From positions 1 through 48,623 of the forward strand of contig NZ_WQPN01000073.1 in NCBI RefSeq assembly GCF_018785315.1: 48,623 bases of DNA, given 5' to 3'. Source of the DNA: Clostridium sp. MCC353 (lineage in GTDB: Bacteria > Bacillota > Clostridia > Lachnospirales > Lachnospiraceae). Under the pieces are notes generated by a model. That model saw only the letters and a program-made list of their open reading frames with translations, was not told where the DNA came from and did not search any database. This document shows positions 1-8,633 of this stretch, one piece after another. The position numbers and the translations under genes are program-made. Position 1 is the first letter of the stretch, and every line of letters begins with the position of its first letter.

Positions 1-81
1 CTGTTGCTTTTCCCTAATAAATAAAACGTTTACTCTATAACTGAAATCACAGGTATGGAATTTCAGTTTACAACTGACGCA

Positions 82-999
82 TTATTCAATATACAAATGC
101 GATCTCCAATACTGGGTAGCCATGCTGATAAAGTCCTTGGCCGCATTGTTTATGTAATGGCTGGGTGAATAAGCAGCGGCCAGTTCCCAGCTCGCCATTT
201 CCCCAAGGGAAAAATAGGAAATGTGTTCGCTGGGCAGGGCATAGCAGCGGGGGATGATGCAGCAGCACTGGCCGTTAGCCGTTAACCGCTGCATGGTTCT
301 CATGCTGGTGGATTCAAAGAGCAGCTTTGGCTTGAATCCGGCCAGATCAAAGAGATTATCGATCACCGCCCGCATGGTGGAGGTCTTTTTCACCAGGGTG
401 AACAGGTTGCCGGAAAATTTGGTCAGGGAGATTTCAGGGTACTGTTCGGGCGGAAGGGTTTCCTGGTAAGCCAGCGGATGGGATTTGGGGATGCACAGGT
501 AAAATGGTTCCCGCAGGATTTCCGTATAAACCAGGTGTTTGTATTTTCTTTCATAAATGGTCTGAAAACTGATATCCAGCTGGTTGGCGTCCAGCATCTT
601 TACCTGGGATTCCACGTCGGCTTCCAAAGGCTGGAAGGTGGTGCTGGGGTATTTTGCATGTATTTCTGGATATATGGCGGTGAACATCTGGATTCCCCGT
701 TCAGGAGTGAGGCCGATGGTGATTGTGCCTTTCCAATTCTGAGCCATATCCTGAATCTGGTTATAGGTCTGTTTCTTTATGACCAGAATGCGTTCTGCAT
801 TTTCTATATACAATCTGCCTATATCGGTCAATTCCCAATGATTTCTGGTACGGATGAAGAGGGGCGCTCCCAGTTCCTTTTCCAGCTTTAGAAGCTGCTG
901 GTTTAAGGCGGACTGAGTCACGAACAGTTCGTCGGCGGCTTTGGAAATGCTTCTGTGCTTGGCGATTGTCAGAATATATTCGATAATTTTGGTTTCCAT
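82..999 (-). CDS. LysR family transcriptional regulator
   Basis: The 305-residue product has the LysR layout: an N-terminal winged helix-turn-helix (about residues 1-60, with the typical SISKAADELFVTQSALNQQL recognition region) followed by a substrate-binding-like effector domain (about 90-295). The start at 999 has an AAGGGGA ribosome site about ten bases upstream. It is divergent from the sugar transporter operon beginning at 1214, which is the usual arrangement of a LysR protein with its target. I infer that it controls the binding protein, permease and GH43 genes in response to a sugar-derived or other small effector. The effector cannot be read from sequence. Confidence 0.93.
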   Translation of the reverse strand: METKIIEYILTIAKHRSISKAADELFVTQSALNQQLLKLEKELGAPLFIRTRNHWELTDIGRLYIENAERILVIKKQTYNQIQDMAQNWKGTITIGLTPERGIQMFTAIYPEIHAKYPSTTFQPLEADVESQVKMLDANQLDISFQTIYERKYKHLVYTEILREPFYLCIPKSHPLAYQETLPPEQYPEISLTKFSGNLFTLVKKTSTMRAVIDNLFDLAGFKPKLLFESTSMRTMQRLTANGQCCCIIPRCYALPSEHISYFSLGEMASWELAAAYSPSHYINNAAKDFISMATQYWRSHLYIE

Positions 1000-1077
1000 A
1001 ACATATAATCCCCTTTGTATTAAATTGGTATTTGGGCTTCTAATCTCTCGCTGGTCTTAGGGATAGTGCACAATGAA

Positions 1078-1094
1078 CTTTAGAAAAACTAAAG
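1078..1094. promoter_or_regulatory. Candidate LysR operator
   Basis: CTTTAG-N5-CTAAAG is a perfect dyad containing the T-N11-A spacing typical of LysR boxes. It lies between the divergent regulator and transporter genes, 20 bases upstream of the -35 element of the transporter promoter, where a LysR activator normally binds. The site is seen directly; its binding protein is inferred. Confidence 0.55.
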
Positions 1095-1114
1095 AACAGT
1101 TTATTTTAATTAAG

Positions 1115-1143
1115 TTGATTTTCATATACCTTATTTATATAAT
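1115..1143 (+). promoter_or_regulatory. Sigma-A promoter of the sugar transporter operon
   Basis: TTGATT, a 17-base spacer and TATAAT form a near-consensus vegetative promoter about 70 bases before the binding-protein start codon. The operator-like dyad is just upstream. Confidence 0.65.
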
Positions 1144-1213
1144 AAAAACATACAAAAAACAAGGGGATTTAGAAGAAAAACAACACAAATAATACAAGAG
1201 GAGGAAATGATTT

Positions 1214-2677
1214 ATGAGAAAGAGTAAAATGGCGGCTGCATTGGCGGCAGTGCTTATGATCGGTTCCGCACTAACGGGATGTGGTAACGGAAGTTCCGGC
1301 AACGCGGGCACAACCGCAGCTCCGGCCCAGGCGGCAACAACCCAGGGGCAGGCGGAAACAACCGCTGGAGAAAATGGTGCGCAGGCGGAAACAGCCGCTG
1401 GGGAAACCAGTGCTCCGGCAGAAGCGAAGAATTATAGCAGCACCTTTGATGTAGCAGGCGCAGGCGACGTGACTTTGGATGTTATGATTACATCTTTGGG
1501 AGATTCCGACGGAGGCCCCTATCTGAGAGGCGTAATGGACAATTACATGGCGATGTATCCCAATGTTAAGCTGAATCCTGTGGAATGTTCCATGAACGAT
1601 TTATATACCACATTGATTACCCAGGCTACGGCAGGAACCCTGCCCGACATTTTCACCATGACAGAAGCTTACTCAGCCAACTGCCTTGAAATGGGCATGA
1701 GCGTGGACAACATGGCAGAGCTTTTAGGCGAAGAGTACATGGGCGGCCTGATGGAAGCGGCAGTTGAAAATGCAACCGTTGACGGAACCCTGGTTTACAT
1801 GCCATGGCAGAACAATATCACTGCAATGGTGTACAGAAAAGACCTTTTTGAAGAAAAAGGAATCGAAATTCCTAAAACATGGGATGAGTTCCTGGCAGCC
1901 GCTAAAACTTTGACAGAGGATTTGGACGGAGACGGAAAGACAGACCGTTACGGAGCCGCATTTGCAGGAACCAGAAATGATTCCGCAGAATCCAGATTCC
2001 AGACATTTGCGCTTACATATGGCTGTGACTTCGTGACAAAGAATGATGACGGAACATTTACCAGCGGTTTTGGAACAGAAGAATTTAAAAATGCGATGAC
2101 TTCCTTTATCAATATGGCGGCCAATGAAGGCGTAACACCTCCGGGATTCATTGAAACCGGTTATTCAGAAGCTTATACCATGATCGCGGCAGACCAGGCC
2201 TGCATGTTCTTCAGCGCATCAAATGTGCTCGGCGGCATTTACAATGCAAACCCGGATATGAAGGGCAAAATGGGAAGCTTCCCGATGCCTGTGGCTGAAG
2301 GCGTAGACCCTGTGACTTCATTTTCAAGTGTTGGTATGACAATCAGCAATACCTGTAAAAATCCTGAAGTTGCGGCTGATTTCCTGAAATATATGACAAG
2401 TGTGGAGAACAGCGTGGAATGGAATAAGGCTACCTGCCGTCTTCCTGTTGTAAAAGACGCCCTTACCGCAATTTGTGAGGCTGACGAAGCTTATTCAGGA
2501 TTTGCAGATGCGTCTGACAGCGCGGTTATTTATCCGGCATTTGCAGGGCTTGCGGAGCTTAGGGATGCCTGCGGCGAGTGCTGGCAGACGGTTGTTGCTG
2601 AAGGCACATCTGTGGACGACGCGGTAGCGAATGCGGCGGCTAAAGCGGAAGAAGTGGCGAAATCTTATAGTAATTAA
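1214..2677 (+). CDS. Sugar ABC transporter substrate-binding lipoprotein
   Basis: This is a 487-residue extracellular solute-binding protein of family 1. It has a signal peptide ending in a lipobox (LTGC, Cys23), so it should be lipid-anchored outside the membrane. A low-complexity Ala/Thr/Gly/Glu linker (about residues 24-75) separates the anchor from the binding domain, which has the usual family phrases such as KDLFEEKGIEIPKTWDEF. GAGGAGG-type ribosome site precedes the ATG. It is followed by two permease genes and a GH43 glycosidase, so the substrate is probably an oligosaccharide such as a xylo- or arabino-oligosaccharide; that is inference. A long repeat region separates it from the first permease gene. 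Confidence 0.93.
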   Translation: MRKSKMAAALAAVLMIGSALTGCGNGSSGNAGTTAAPAQAATTQGQAETTAGENGAQAETAAGETSAPAEAKNYSSTFDVAGAGDVTLDVMITSLGDSDGGPYLRGVMDNYMAMYPNVKLNPVECSMNDLYTTLITQATAGTLPDIFTMTEAYSANCLEMGMSVDNMAELLGEEYMGGLMEAAVENATVDGTLVYMPWQNNITAMVYRKDLFEEKGIEIPKTWDEFLAAAKTLTEDLDGDGKTDRYGAAFAGTRNDSAESRFQTFALTYGCDFVTKNDDGTFTSGFGTEEFKNAMTSFINMAANEGVTPPGFIETGYSEAYTMIAADQACMFFSASNVLGGIYNANPDMKGKMGSFPMPVAEGVDPVTSFSSVGMTISNTCKNPEVAADFLKYMTSVENSVEWNKATCRLPVVKDALTAICEADEAYSGFADASDSAVIYPAFAGLAELRDACGECWQTVVAEGTSVDDAVANAAAKAEEVAKSYSN

Positions 2678-2699
2678 GGATGTTTTTTACTGGATGGGG

Positions 2700-2932
2700 T
2701 GACGGGAAAGGCGACGGGAAGGGTGTGACGGGAAGGGTGAAGGCATTTTCAGAAAAGCCTTCGCCCTTTAAAGTAAAGCGTGAGGTCATTTTCGAAAAAG
2801 CCTTCGCCCTTTAAAGTAAAGCGTGAGGTCATTTTCGAAAAAGCCTTCGCCCTTTAAAGTAAAACGTGAAGGCATTTTCGAAAAAGCCTTCACCCTTCAT
2901 GTCACCCTTCATATCACCCTTCATATAAATCC
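2700..2932 (+). repeat. 43-bp tandem repeats inside an inverted repeat
   Basis: Four units with a 43-base period start near 2736, 2779, 2822 and 2865. Each carries a hairpin-like dyad of the form GAAGGC-ATTTT-CG-AAAAA-GCCTTC; the two middle units have a damaged left half (GAGGTC). The left flank (repeats of GACGGGAAGGGTG) is complementary to the right flank (repeats of CACCCTTCAT), so the transcript can also fold as one long stem. It lies between the binding-protein and permease genes, the usual place for a structure that stabilises the abundant binding-protein mRNA and reduces read-through. That role is inferred. Confidence 0.85.
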
Positions 2933-2982
2933 CCCCATCATCCCCCAAACACATACCCAAGAACCGCAAAGGAGGCAAAACA

Positions 2983-3876
2983 TTGAAAAACCGAGTCCAG
3001 AGCGTAAGCAGGAACAAAATAAAATCAGCGCTTACTCCATATGGCTTTATCACCCCAGCGTCTCTCACCATACTGCTGTTGGTGGTTTACCCCATACTCT
3101 ATGGAATCTACATTAGCTTTTTTGATACAAACCTGGTGAACAAATGGAAATTTGTAGGGCTTCGTTATTATGTTCAGGCGCTGACAGATTCCTCTTTTCT
3201 GCACAGCCTCTGGAAAACGATGGTTTTCACCGTATCCGTGGTAGGCGGACACTTTATATTAGGCTTTATTTTCGCGTCAATTCTGAATCTGGATATCAAA
3301 ATGCGCACCCTGTTCAGGGGAATTCTAATTCTTCCATGGCTGTTTCCCGACGTGGTGATCGCGTATCTGTTTAAATGGATACTGAATACACAGGGTGGCA
3401 TCGTCAATGAACTGCTGATGCATTTTAACCTGATATCGGAGCCGGTGGGGTGGCTGAGCACGTCGGCGACTGCATTTCCGTGCGTGATCCTGGTCAGCAT
3501 CTGGAAAGGATATCCGTTGGTGATGGTGCAGGTTCTGGCCGGAATCCAGACCATTTCCACCGATATGTATGAGGCGGCCCAGATTGACGGGGCAAATGTA
3601 TGGCAGAAGTTCAGGTATATTACGATTCCTGCTTTAAAGCCGATTCTCACAACCATTTTGATTCTGGATACTGTTTGGGTGTTTAAACAGTTTACATTGA
3701 TCTGGCTGATGACTTCAGGAGGCCCGGGCAGTTCGACCATGGTTTCAGCAATTGAAATCTATAAAAATGCATTCTCATATTTCAAATATGGCTTTGCGTC
3801 GGCCCAGTCGGTTTATATCCTTGTTATCTGTTACCTGATCGGAGTGGTGTTTAGGAGGTTATTGCGTGATGACTAA
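2983..3876 (+). CDS. Sugar ABC transporter permease (MalF/UgpA type)
   Basis: The 297-residue inner-membrane protein has about six transmembrane segments. It carries the EAA loop near residue 200 (EAAQIDGANVWQKF ... ITIPAL), which contacts the ATPase. The start codon is TTG, chosen because AAAGGAGG lies seven bases upstream and no better in-frame ATG exists. It overlaps the next permease gene by a few bases, so the two are translationally coupled and form the heterodimeric channel. No ATP-binding subunit gene is nearby; a shared MsmX-like ATPase encoded elsewhere would be expected. Confidence 0.93.
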   Translation: MKNRVQSVSRNKIKSALTPYGFITPASLTILLLVVYPILYGIYISFFDTNLVNKWKFVGLRYYVQALTDSSFLHSLWKTMVFTVSVVGGHFILGFIFASILNLDIKMRTLFRGILILPWLFPDVVIAYLFKWILNTQGGIVNELLMHFNLISEPVGWLSTSATAFPCVILVSIWKGYPLVMVQVLAGIQTISTDMYEAAQIDGANVWQKFRYITIPALKPILTTILILDTVWVFKQFTLIWLMTSGGPGSSTMVSAIEIYKNAFSYFKYGFASAQSVYILVICYLIGVVFRRLLRDD

Positions 3877-4711
3877 AAAAAGCAAAAATAGAGTGGTTTT
3901 ATCGTTGGGTTACCTGGTTTTGTGCGTGGGATGTCTCTGCGTTTTACTTCCCCTGTCCTGGATGGTGATAACATCCTTAAAATCCATGGCGGACATCACC
4001 CTTTCAAAAGGGCTGAAACTGTTCCCCACAGGCCCGACCCTGGAAAACTATATCAATATCTGGAAGGACTATCCCATTGCGGCCTACATAAAGAACAGTT
4101 TGATCGCCGTGGGCGGATCTACGGTATTCGGCGTGGTGTGCGCGGCTCTCTGCGGTTACGGGCTGTCCCGGTATGAATTTAAGGGGAAGGCATTTCTTCT
4201 CAGTTTTCTGCTGGTGACGCAAATGTTTCCGGCAGTGATGAAGATCATTCCGTATTATAAAATTCTTGTATCCATCAATTTGAACAATACCAGAATCGGG
4301 CTTTTGATCGTATACGCGTCGTTCAGCATTCCATTTTGTACCTGGATGATGTTTGGGTATTTTAAGAGCATTCCTACGGGGCTTGACGAGGCGGCAAGAG
4401 TGGACGGCAGCAGCGCATTTCATACATTTTACAGGATCATTCTGCCCATTGCGCTGCCTGGACTGGTAGCTACGGTTATCTATGCATTTTTGCAGAACTG
4501 GAATGAGTATATGTTCGCTTCCGTGCTCATGTCGGCGGATGAGAAGAAAACCATCACCTATGCCATCAGCACCATGGCGGACGCCTATAAAGTGCAGTGG
4601 AACTATCTGATGTGCGCGGCCATCATTTCCAGCGTGCCGACGCTGTCCGTATTTGTGATCATGCAGAAATACCTGATTGCCGGCATGACGGCCGGAGCGG
4701 TTAAGGAATAA
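3866..4711 (+). CDS. Sugar ABC transporter permease (MalG/UgpE type)
   Basis: This 281-residue membrane protein is the partner permease. It has about six membrane segments and an EAA loop (EAARVDGSSAFHTFYRIILP) followed by the typical WNEYMFA segment. The start is GTG at 3866 or the adjacent ATG at 3869; AGGAGG at 3853-3858 serves either. It overlaps the end of the upstream permease gene. Together with the lipoprotein it should import a carbohydrate that the downstream glycosidase then cleaves. Confidence 0.93.
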   Translation: MMTKKSKNRVVLSLGYLVLCVGCLCVLLPLSWMVITSLKSMADITLSKGLKLFPTGPTLENYINIWKDYPIAAYIKNSLIAVGGSTVFGVVCAALCGYGLSRYEFKGKAFLLSFLLVTQMFPAVMKIIPYYKILVSINLNNTRIGLLIVYASFSIPFCTWMMFGYFKSIPTGLDEAARVDGSSAFHTFYRIILPIALPGLVATVIYAFLQNWNEYMFASVLMSADEKKTITYAISTMADAYKVQWNYLMCAAIISSVPTLSVFVIMQKYLIAGMTAGAVKE

Positions 4712-4738
4712 CGACTAAACAACCAAATGGAGGAAATC

Positions 4739-6385
4739 ATGAAGAGTAACAAATTCCACAATCCCGTAATCAAAGGGGGATACCCGGACCCATCCATATG
4801 CAGAGTGGGCGATGTCTATTATATGGTCACTTCGTCATTTTCTTATTTCCCCGGACTTCCGGTGTTCAAAAGTCTTGATCTCGTCCATTGGGAACAAATT
4901 GGGAATGCGGTATCCAGGCCGGAACAGCTTGATTTCAGGGACTGTGACAGTTCGGAAGGGCTGTGGGCGGCAACGATCCGCTATGATAATGGTACATTTT
5001 ATATTGTAAATACGTTAGATGTCAATGGCCGCATCGACCGCTACAATTTCATACTAACTGCCAAAGATCCGGCTGGGGAGTGGTCTGAGGCGGTGGTGAT
5101 CGAAGGTGCGGACGGTATCGACCCGTCTCTGTATTTTGACGAGGACGGGAAAATGTGGTACTGCGGCAATATGATACCCGAAGAACCGAAATATGCCGCC
5201 CAGCGGCTGATTTATCTCTGTGAGCTGGACCGGAAAACCTATCAGTTTGTCGGCGAACGAAAGATCATTTACGACGGATATTCGGATTTGAGCCAGTATA
5301 TGGAAGGCCCCCACATTTACCATATCGACGGCATTTATTACCTGCTGACCGCATGCGGGGGGACCCAGACCAACCACTGCGTCAATGCGGCCCGCAGCAA
5401 GGACCTTTTGGGTCCATATGAGCCCTGCCCCAGGAATCCGGTGATTACGAACCGGAACCTGCGGCTGATCAACCAACTGGGAGTTGCGGTCACGGGACAC
5501 GGGGACCTGGTTCAGACACAGAATGGGGAATGGTATATGGCGCTCCTGGGCATCCGCCCATACGAACACGAGATCGAGGATTACGAATGCTATCAGCCCA
5601 GGAAATGGATCCGTACTCCGGACAGGAACAAAAATGCCCAATTCAACCTGGGCCGGGAAGTATTTATCATTCCCATTGCCTGGGATTATGACGGATGGCC
5701 GCTGGCGGACAACCATAACGGAATGGTGAACCTGACGGAACGGAGGCCGGATCTGCCTTCTTACCGTCCGCCTCTTCACAGCAGAGTTGACAACTTTGAA
5801 GAAGAGACCCTGGATATGATCTGGTGTATGCGGCGTCCGGTAAAAAAACCATTTTACTCCCTGACCGAGAGACGGGGGTGCCTGAGAATCCGGCTTCTGC
5901 CTGTGCCGGCAGAGGACACCCGGACCCCGGCAATGCTGGTGAGACGCCAGCAGCATTATGACTTCCAGGCGGCTGTGGCCATGGAATTTGAACCGGAAAA
6001 AGAGGGGGAAGAGGCTGGAATGATCGTAACCCAGAATGAGAGGTTTTCTTTCCTGATTCTGAAACAGAAGATTGGGGATGAGACGGTTGTCGGATGTTAT
6101 AAAGTGGTAAACGGCGTTCGGAAACTGATCAGCACCGCCCAAGCGGGACCGGGAAGAATCTATCTCTTTATAGAGGGAAGCGAAGGCGCTTATGACTTCT
6201 ATTATGGAAGAAGCGAGAGAGAGAGGATACCTTTGGCTGTGGGAGAAGACGGTTCTATTTTAAGCACTGTGGTGGCGGATGGATTTATTGGTTCTTATCT
6301 GGGAATGTACGCGTCTTCCGGCTGTGAAGAATCCGGGAATTATGCGGATTTTGACTGGTTCAGGTATGAAATTATAGAGGAATAG
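4739..6385 (+). CDS. Glycoside hydrolase family 43 (beta-xylosidase/arabinosidase type)
   Basis: This is a five-bladed propeller GH43 enzyme of about 548 residues. The expected catalytic acids are visible: Asp17 in GGYPDPS (base), Asp128 in GIDPSLYF (pKa modulator) and Glu189 in MEGPHIY (acid). The C-terminal part (about 340-548) fits the beta-sandwich domain common in XynB3-like members. There is no signal peptide, so it probably acts in the cytoplasm on imported oligosaccharides. I chose ATG 4739 rather than 4727 because GGAGG at 4729-4733 is correctly spaced for it and overlaps the earlier ATG. It is the last gene of the transporter operon. Confidence 0.92.
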   Translation: MKSNKFHNPVIKGGYPDPSICRVGDVYYMVTSSFSYFPGLPVFKSLDLVHWEQIGNAVSRPEQLDFRDCDSSEGLWAATIRYDNGTFYIVNTLDVNGRIDRYNFILTAKDPAGEWSEAVVIEGADGIDPSLYFDEDGKMWYCGNMIPEEPKYAAQRLIYLCELDRKTYQFVGERKIIYDGYSDLSQYMEGPHIYHIDGIYYLLTACGGTQTNHCVNAARSKDLLGPYEPCPRNPVITNRNLRLINQLGVAVTGHGDLVQTQNGEWYMALLGIRPYEHEIEDYECYQPRKWIRTPDRNKNAQFNLGREVFIIPIAWDYDGWPLADNHNGMVNLTERRPDLPSYRPPLHSRVDNFEEETLDMIWCMRRPVKKPFYSLTERRGCLRIRLLPVPAEDTRTPAMLVRRQQHYDFQAAVAMEFEPEKEGEEAGMIVTQNERFSFLILKQKIGDETVVGCYKVVNGVRKLISTAQAGPGRIYLFIEGSEGAYDFYYGRSERERIPLAVGEDGSILSTVVADGFIGSYLGMYASSGCEESGNYADFDWFRYEIIEE

Positions 6386-6406
6386 TTAAAACAGTAAAAC
6401 GATGAG

Positions 6407-6457
6407 AGGGTGTTGCATCAATGATTGTAAAATCACTGGTGTAACACCCCTTATTTT
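6407..6457 (+). terminator. Rho-independent terminator after the GH43 gene
   Basis: A 13-bp stem (GGGTGTTGCATCA paired with TGGTGTAACACCC, with two wobble pairs) is followed by TTATTTT. It closes the sugar operon and faces the end of the convergent minus-strand cluster. Confidence 0.8.
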
Positions 6458-6520
6458 GTACTTTCGGACTAAAAACAGGAATTATAGATAGTTTGGATAT
6501 GCCTCAGACCCATAGTTAAA

Positions 6521-7201
6521 TCAATTTCCGCTTTTTGACTGATCAATGTTTTCTTCCAAATAACGATAATCATCTAAGAAACGGGATTCATCCCATGTGC
6601 TCTTAGCTGTTTGCAGCAATTCGGCGGCACGGGCATAATCTTTCATGCCGATTGCCGCAAAAATATCGAGTACAGCGATGTTTCCCCCATACAATTTGTT
6701 ATTCCTATAGGGATTAAATACCCCTTGGCTGCTTTCGTACAGCGCCATAGCACGATCTGTCTGTTTTAGATAGAAATAACAATAGCAGAGATTGATACAG
6801 TGAACTAATTTTAATACACCGGACAGTTTTACATTCGATAAGTGTTCCAACAATTCAGCAGCCTTGTCATATTGTCCAAGTCTGCAGTAACCGGCAGACA
6901 AATTGATCGTGAGCATATTGTTTGCAAAGCGGCCTTTGGCACGACGGCGTAAGGATTCTGCTTCTGCGATATATTCCTCTGGGCGGCCGGCGTCCAAAAG
7001 TGGTGCGATTGCGTTCATCTTTTTCAGATACCGAAGGTTGTAGAAGATGTTGAATGCCGCCATGCCAATAAGTAAAATGGCTGATAGAATCAGGTAATAC
7101 TGCCAAATTGCACCGTCAGGAATTTGAAATACTATTTTTGCAAAGAGAAACATCATTCCCCAACAAAATCCGGCAATAATAATATAAATGATACGCTTCA
7201 T
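6521..7201 (-). CDS. Membrane-anchored TPR-like protein of unknown function
   Basis: The 226-residue product has two hydrophobic segments near the N terminus (about residues 4-20 and 32-52). A soluble region of helical repeats follows, with tetratricopeptide-like spacing (AGYCRLGQYDKAAELLEHL, CYCYFYLKQTDRAMALYESS). This suggests a membrane-attached protein interaction scaffold. AAGGA lies upstream of the start. It is the last gene of a minus-strand group with a methyltransferase and a C_GCAxxG_C_C protein, but I cannot assign a pathway. Confidence 0.75.
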   Translation of the reverse strand: MKRIIYIIIAGFCWGMMFLFAKIVFQIPDGAIWQYYLILSAILLIGMAAFNIFYNLRYLKKMNAIAPLLDAGRPEEYIAEAESLRRRAKGRFANNMLTINLSAGYCRLGQYDKAAELLEHLSNVKLSGVLKLVHCINLCYCYFYLKQTDRAMALYESSQGVFNPYRNNKLYGGNIAVLDIFAAIGMKDYARAAELLQTAKSTWDESRFLDDYRYLEENIDQSKSGN

Positions 7202-7240
7202 TTTCTCATCCTTCCATGAAATTCGATTTCGGGTCTTAAT

Positions 7241-7321
7241 TTATTTGCCTTGTTCAATGGCGTTACCTCCATAAAGCCTGATTTCTTCCGCTGTTAAATG
7301 CCAAGAATAGCCGGAATTCAT
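7241..7321 (-). CDS. Possible 26-residue small ORF
   Basis: An ATG overlaps the methyltransferase stop codon in an ATGA junction and opens a 26-codon frame ending in TAA. The coupling is typical of real downstream genes, but no specific ribosome site, homology or conserved motif can be seen. It could equally be chance or the remnant of a longer gene. Confidence 0.2.
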   Translation of the reverse strand: MNSGYSWHLTAEEIRLYGGNAIEQGK

Positions 7322-8082
7322 TTGTTGGTTAAAAAAACAAGCCCATGAAGCCCATAACCCAAGAGACTTTTATTTTCGCATATACTCAAATGTAACTCCA
7401 TATATTTCTCAAAATCTTCTTTCCGGGCCTTGTTAAAATCCGCACCCCGTGCCAATGGATTTCCATCAGATGTTATATGATTGAGTATGGTAAGTTTATA
7501 TTTTGCTGCCATGTCTTCAATTTCTTCAGGCATCATATATACAAAAGAATCGCCCAGACTTTTTGTACTGCAGCATTTTAATATTTCACTTATATTTTCT
7601 AATCCGGGCTTTAAGTTCATATGTAATACTGTTATCAGATTAATATAAGATATGACTAAAATACCTCCGTCTTTTAACAGCCTCAGACACTGTTCCATTG
7701 CCTTATAACGCATGGTTTCATCTAAATGATAAAATGCGCCCATACAAAGCACTGCGTCAAAATAATGATCGTTATAGTGATTGCAGGCACAGATATCTCC
7801 GACAAAGATATCGTCTAATATCGGAGAACGTTCTTGCTTTTGTAACATAATATCCACATTATGAGGCACAATATCACTTGCGGCCACACGATGGCCTTGT
7901 TCCGCTAATTTGAACGCATAATTTCCAGTTCCTGCGCAGCCGTCGAAAATTTTGCTGCATGCGGGAATTATTTTATCAAAATAATGCATGGTTGTCAGCC
8001 ATTCAATTTGATGGCTGTAATCGCGAAACAGCCTCCCGTCTTCATCATAAGAATTATAATAATTAGTGATACTGTTTTCCAT
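7318..8082 (-). CDS. Class I SAM-dependent methyltransferase
   Basis: The product is about 254 residues. Motif I of the Rossmann-fold methyltransferases is present (IFDGCAGTGNYAFKLAEQG), followed by the acidic ribose-binding region (ASDIVPHN), the DAVLCMGAFYHL motif and LLKDGGILVISY. The substrate is not evident. I placed the start at 8082 (MENSITNYY) because GGAGGC lies five bases upstream; an in-frame extension to 8115 lacks such a site. Confidence 0.88.
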   Translation of the reverse strand: MENSITNYYNSYDEDGRLFRDYSHQIEWLTTMHYFDKIIPACSKIFDGCAGTGNYAFKLAEQGHRVAASDIVPHNVDIMLQKQERSPILDDIFVGDICACNHYNDHYFDAVLCMGAFYHLDETMRYKAMEQCLRLLKDGGILVISYINLITVLHMNLKPGLENISEILKCCSTKSLGDSFVYMMPEEIEDMAAKYKLTILNHITSDGNPLARGADFNKARKEDFEKYMELHLSICENKSLLGYGLHGLVFLTNK

Positions 8083-8166
8083 TAGCTGCCTCCGTAATTG
8101 ATTGTTTCGCACCATATTATCTTTAACCGCCTGATAAATTTCCGTTTTTTCCGGATGGTCACTATT

Positions 8167-8595
8167 TTACGATTTCGTTATTTCTCTGATATACAGATAC
8201 GCGAATTCGATTGCGTTGCAACTCAGGTTTTCACACATATGGGGCGGATCATTTTCTGAAAAACCTGTGGGACGCAGTTCCAAACATCTCAAGGATCCAA
8301 ACGTGTTATCAAAATCAGATGCAAAATGATAACAGGCAGATATAATTTCAGCATCTGTTTTCCCCAATATATGTAGATAAATGCCTATGAACATAAGTGC
8401 ACCTTCGACCAGACCACATTGCGCTCTGTATCCGCCTGCACCATGCAGTCCAACCGCAGACCAAAGGGTTTGCGGTTCAACGGCTATTTCAAATAATTCG
8501 CTCAAACAGATGAGCGCTGTCCCCGCACAATTGATATCTTTTTCCCAGTACAACTCATGTACCCGCTTTGCTATATATTCTTTTGTCAATATCAT
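8167..8595 (-). CDS. C_GCAxxG_C_C family protein
   Basis: The product is about 142 residues. It shows spaced cysteines and a glycine-rich motif of the C_GCAxxG_C_C family: NCAGTALICL near the start, HGAGGYRAQCGLVEGAL in the middle and further cysteines at the C-terminal end (RCLEL, MCENLSC). Family members are thought to be redox or metal-linked proteins, but function is not established. The ATG at 8595 has GGAGAGGGG just upstream and is preferred to the upstream TTG. It lies between the methyltransferase gene and an unknown gene on the same strand. Confidence 0.75.
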   Translation of the reverse strand: MILTKEYIAKRVHELYWEKDINCAGTALICLSELFEIAVEPQTLWSAVGLHGAGGYRAQCGLVEGALMFIGIYLHILGKTDAEIISACYHFASDFDNTFGSLRCLELRPTGFSENDPPHMCENLSCNAIEFAYLYIREITKS

Positions 8596-8633
8596 CCATA
8601 CCCCTCTCCAGCTATTCTTCAACGGTTCCCCAT

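Noticed and set aside
42-68. Hairpin CTGAAAT ... ATTTCAG as the terminator of the LysR gene
   Set aside because: The stem is short, AT-rich, has a large loop and no T-run, so it is not convincing.
2736-2907. CRISPR-like array
   Set aside because: The units follow each other without unique spacers, the period is only 43 bases and no cas gene is present; it is a tandem hairpin repeat.
5054-6142. 362-codon antisense open frame inside the GH43 gene
   Set aside because: The sense strand has a complete GH43 protein with catalytic residues; the antisense frame is a shadow without a ribosome site or motifs.
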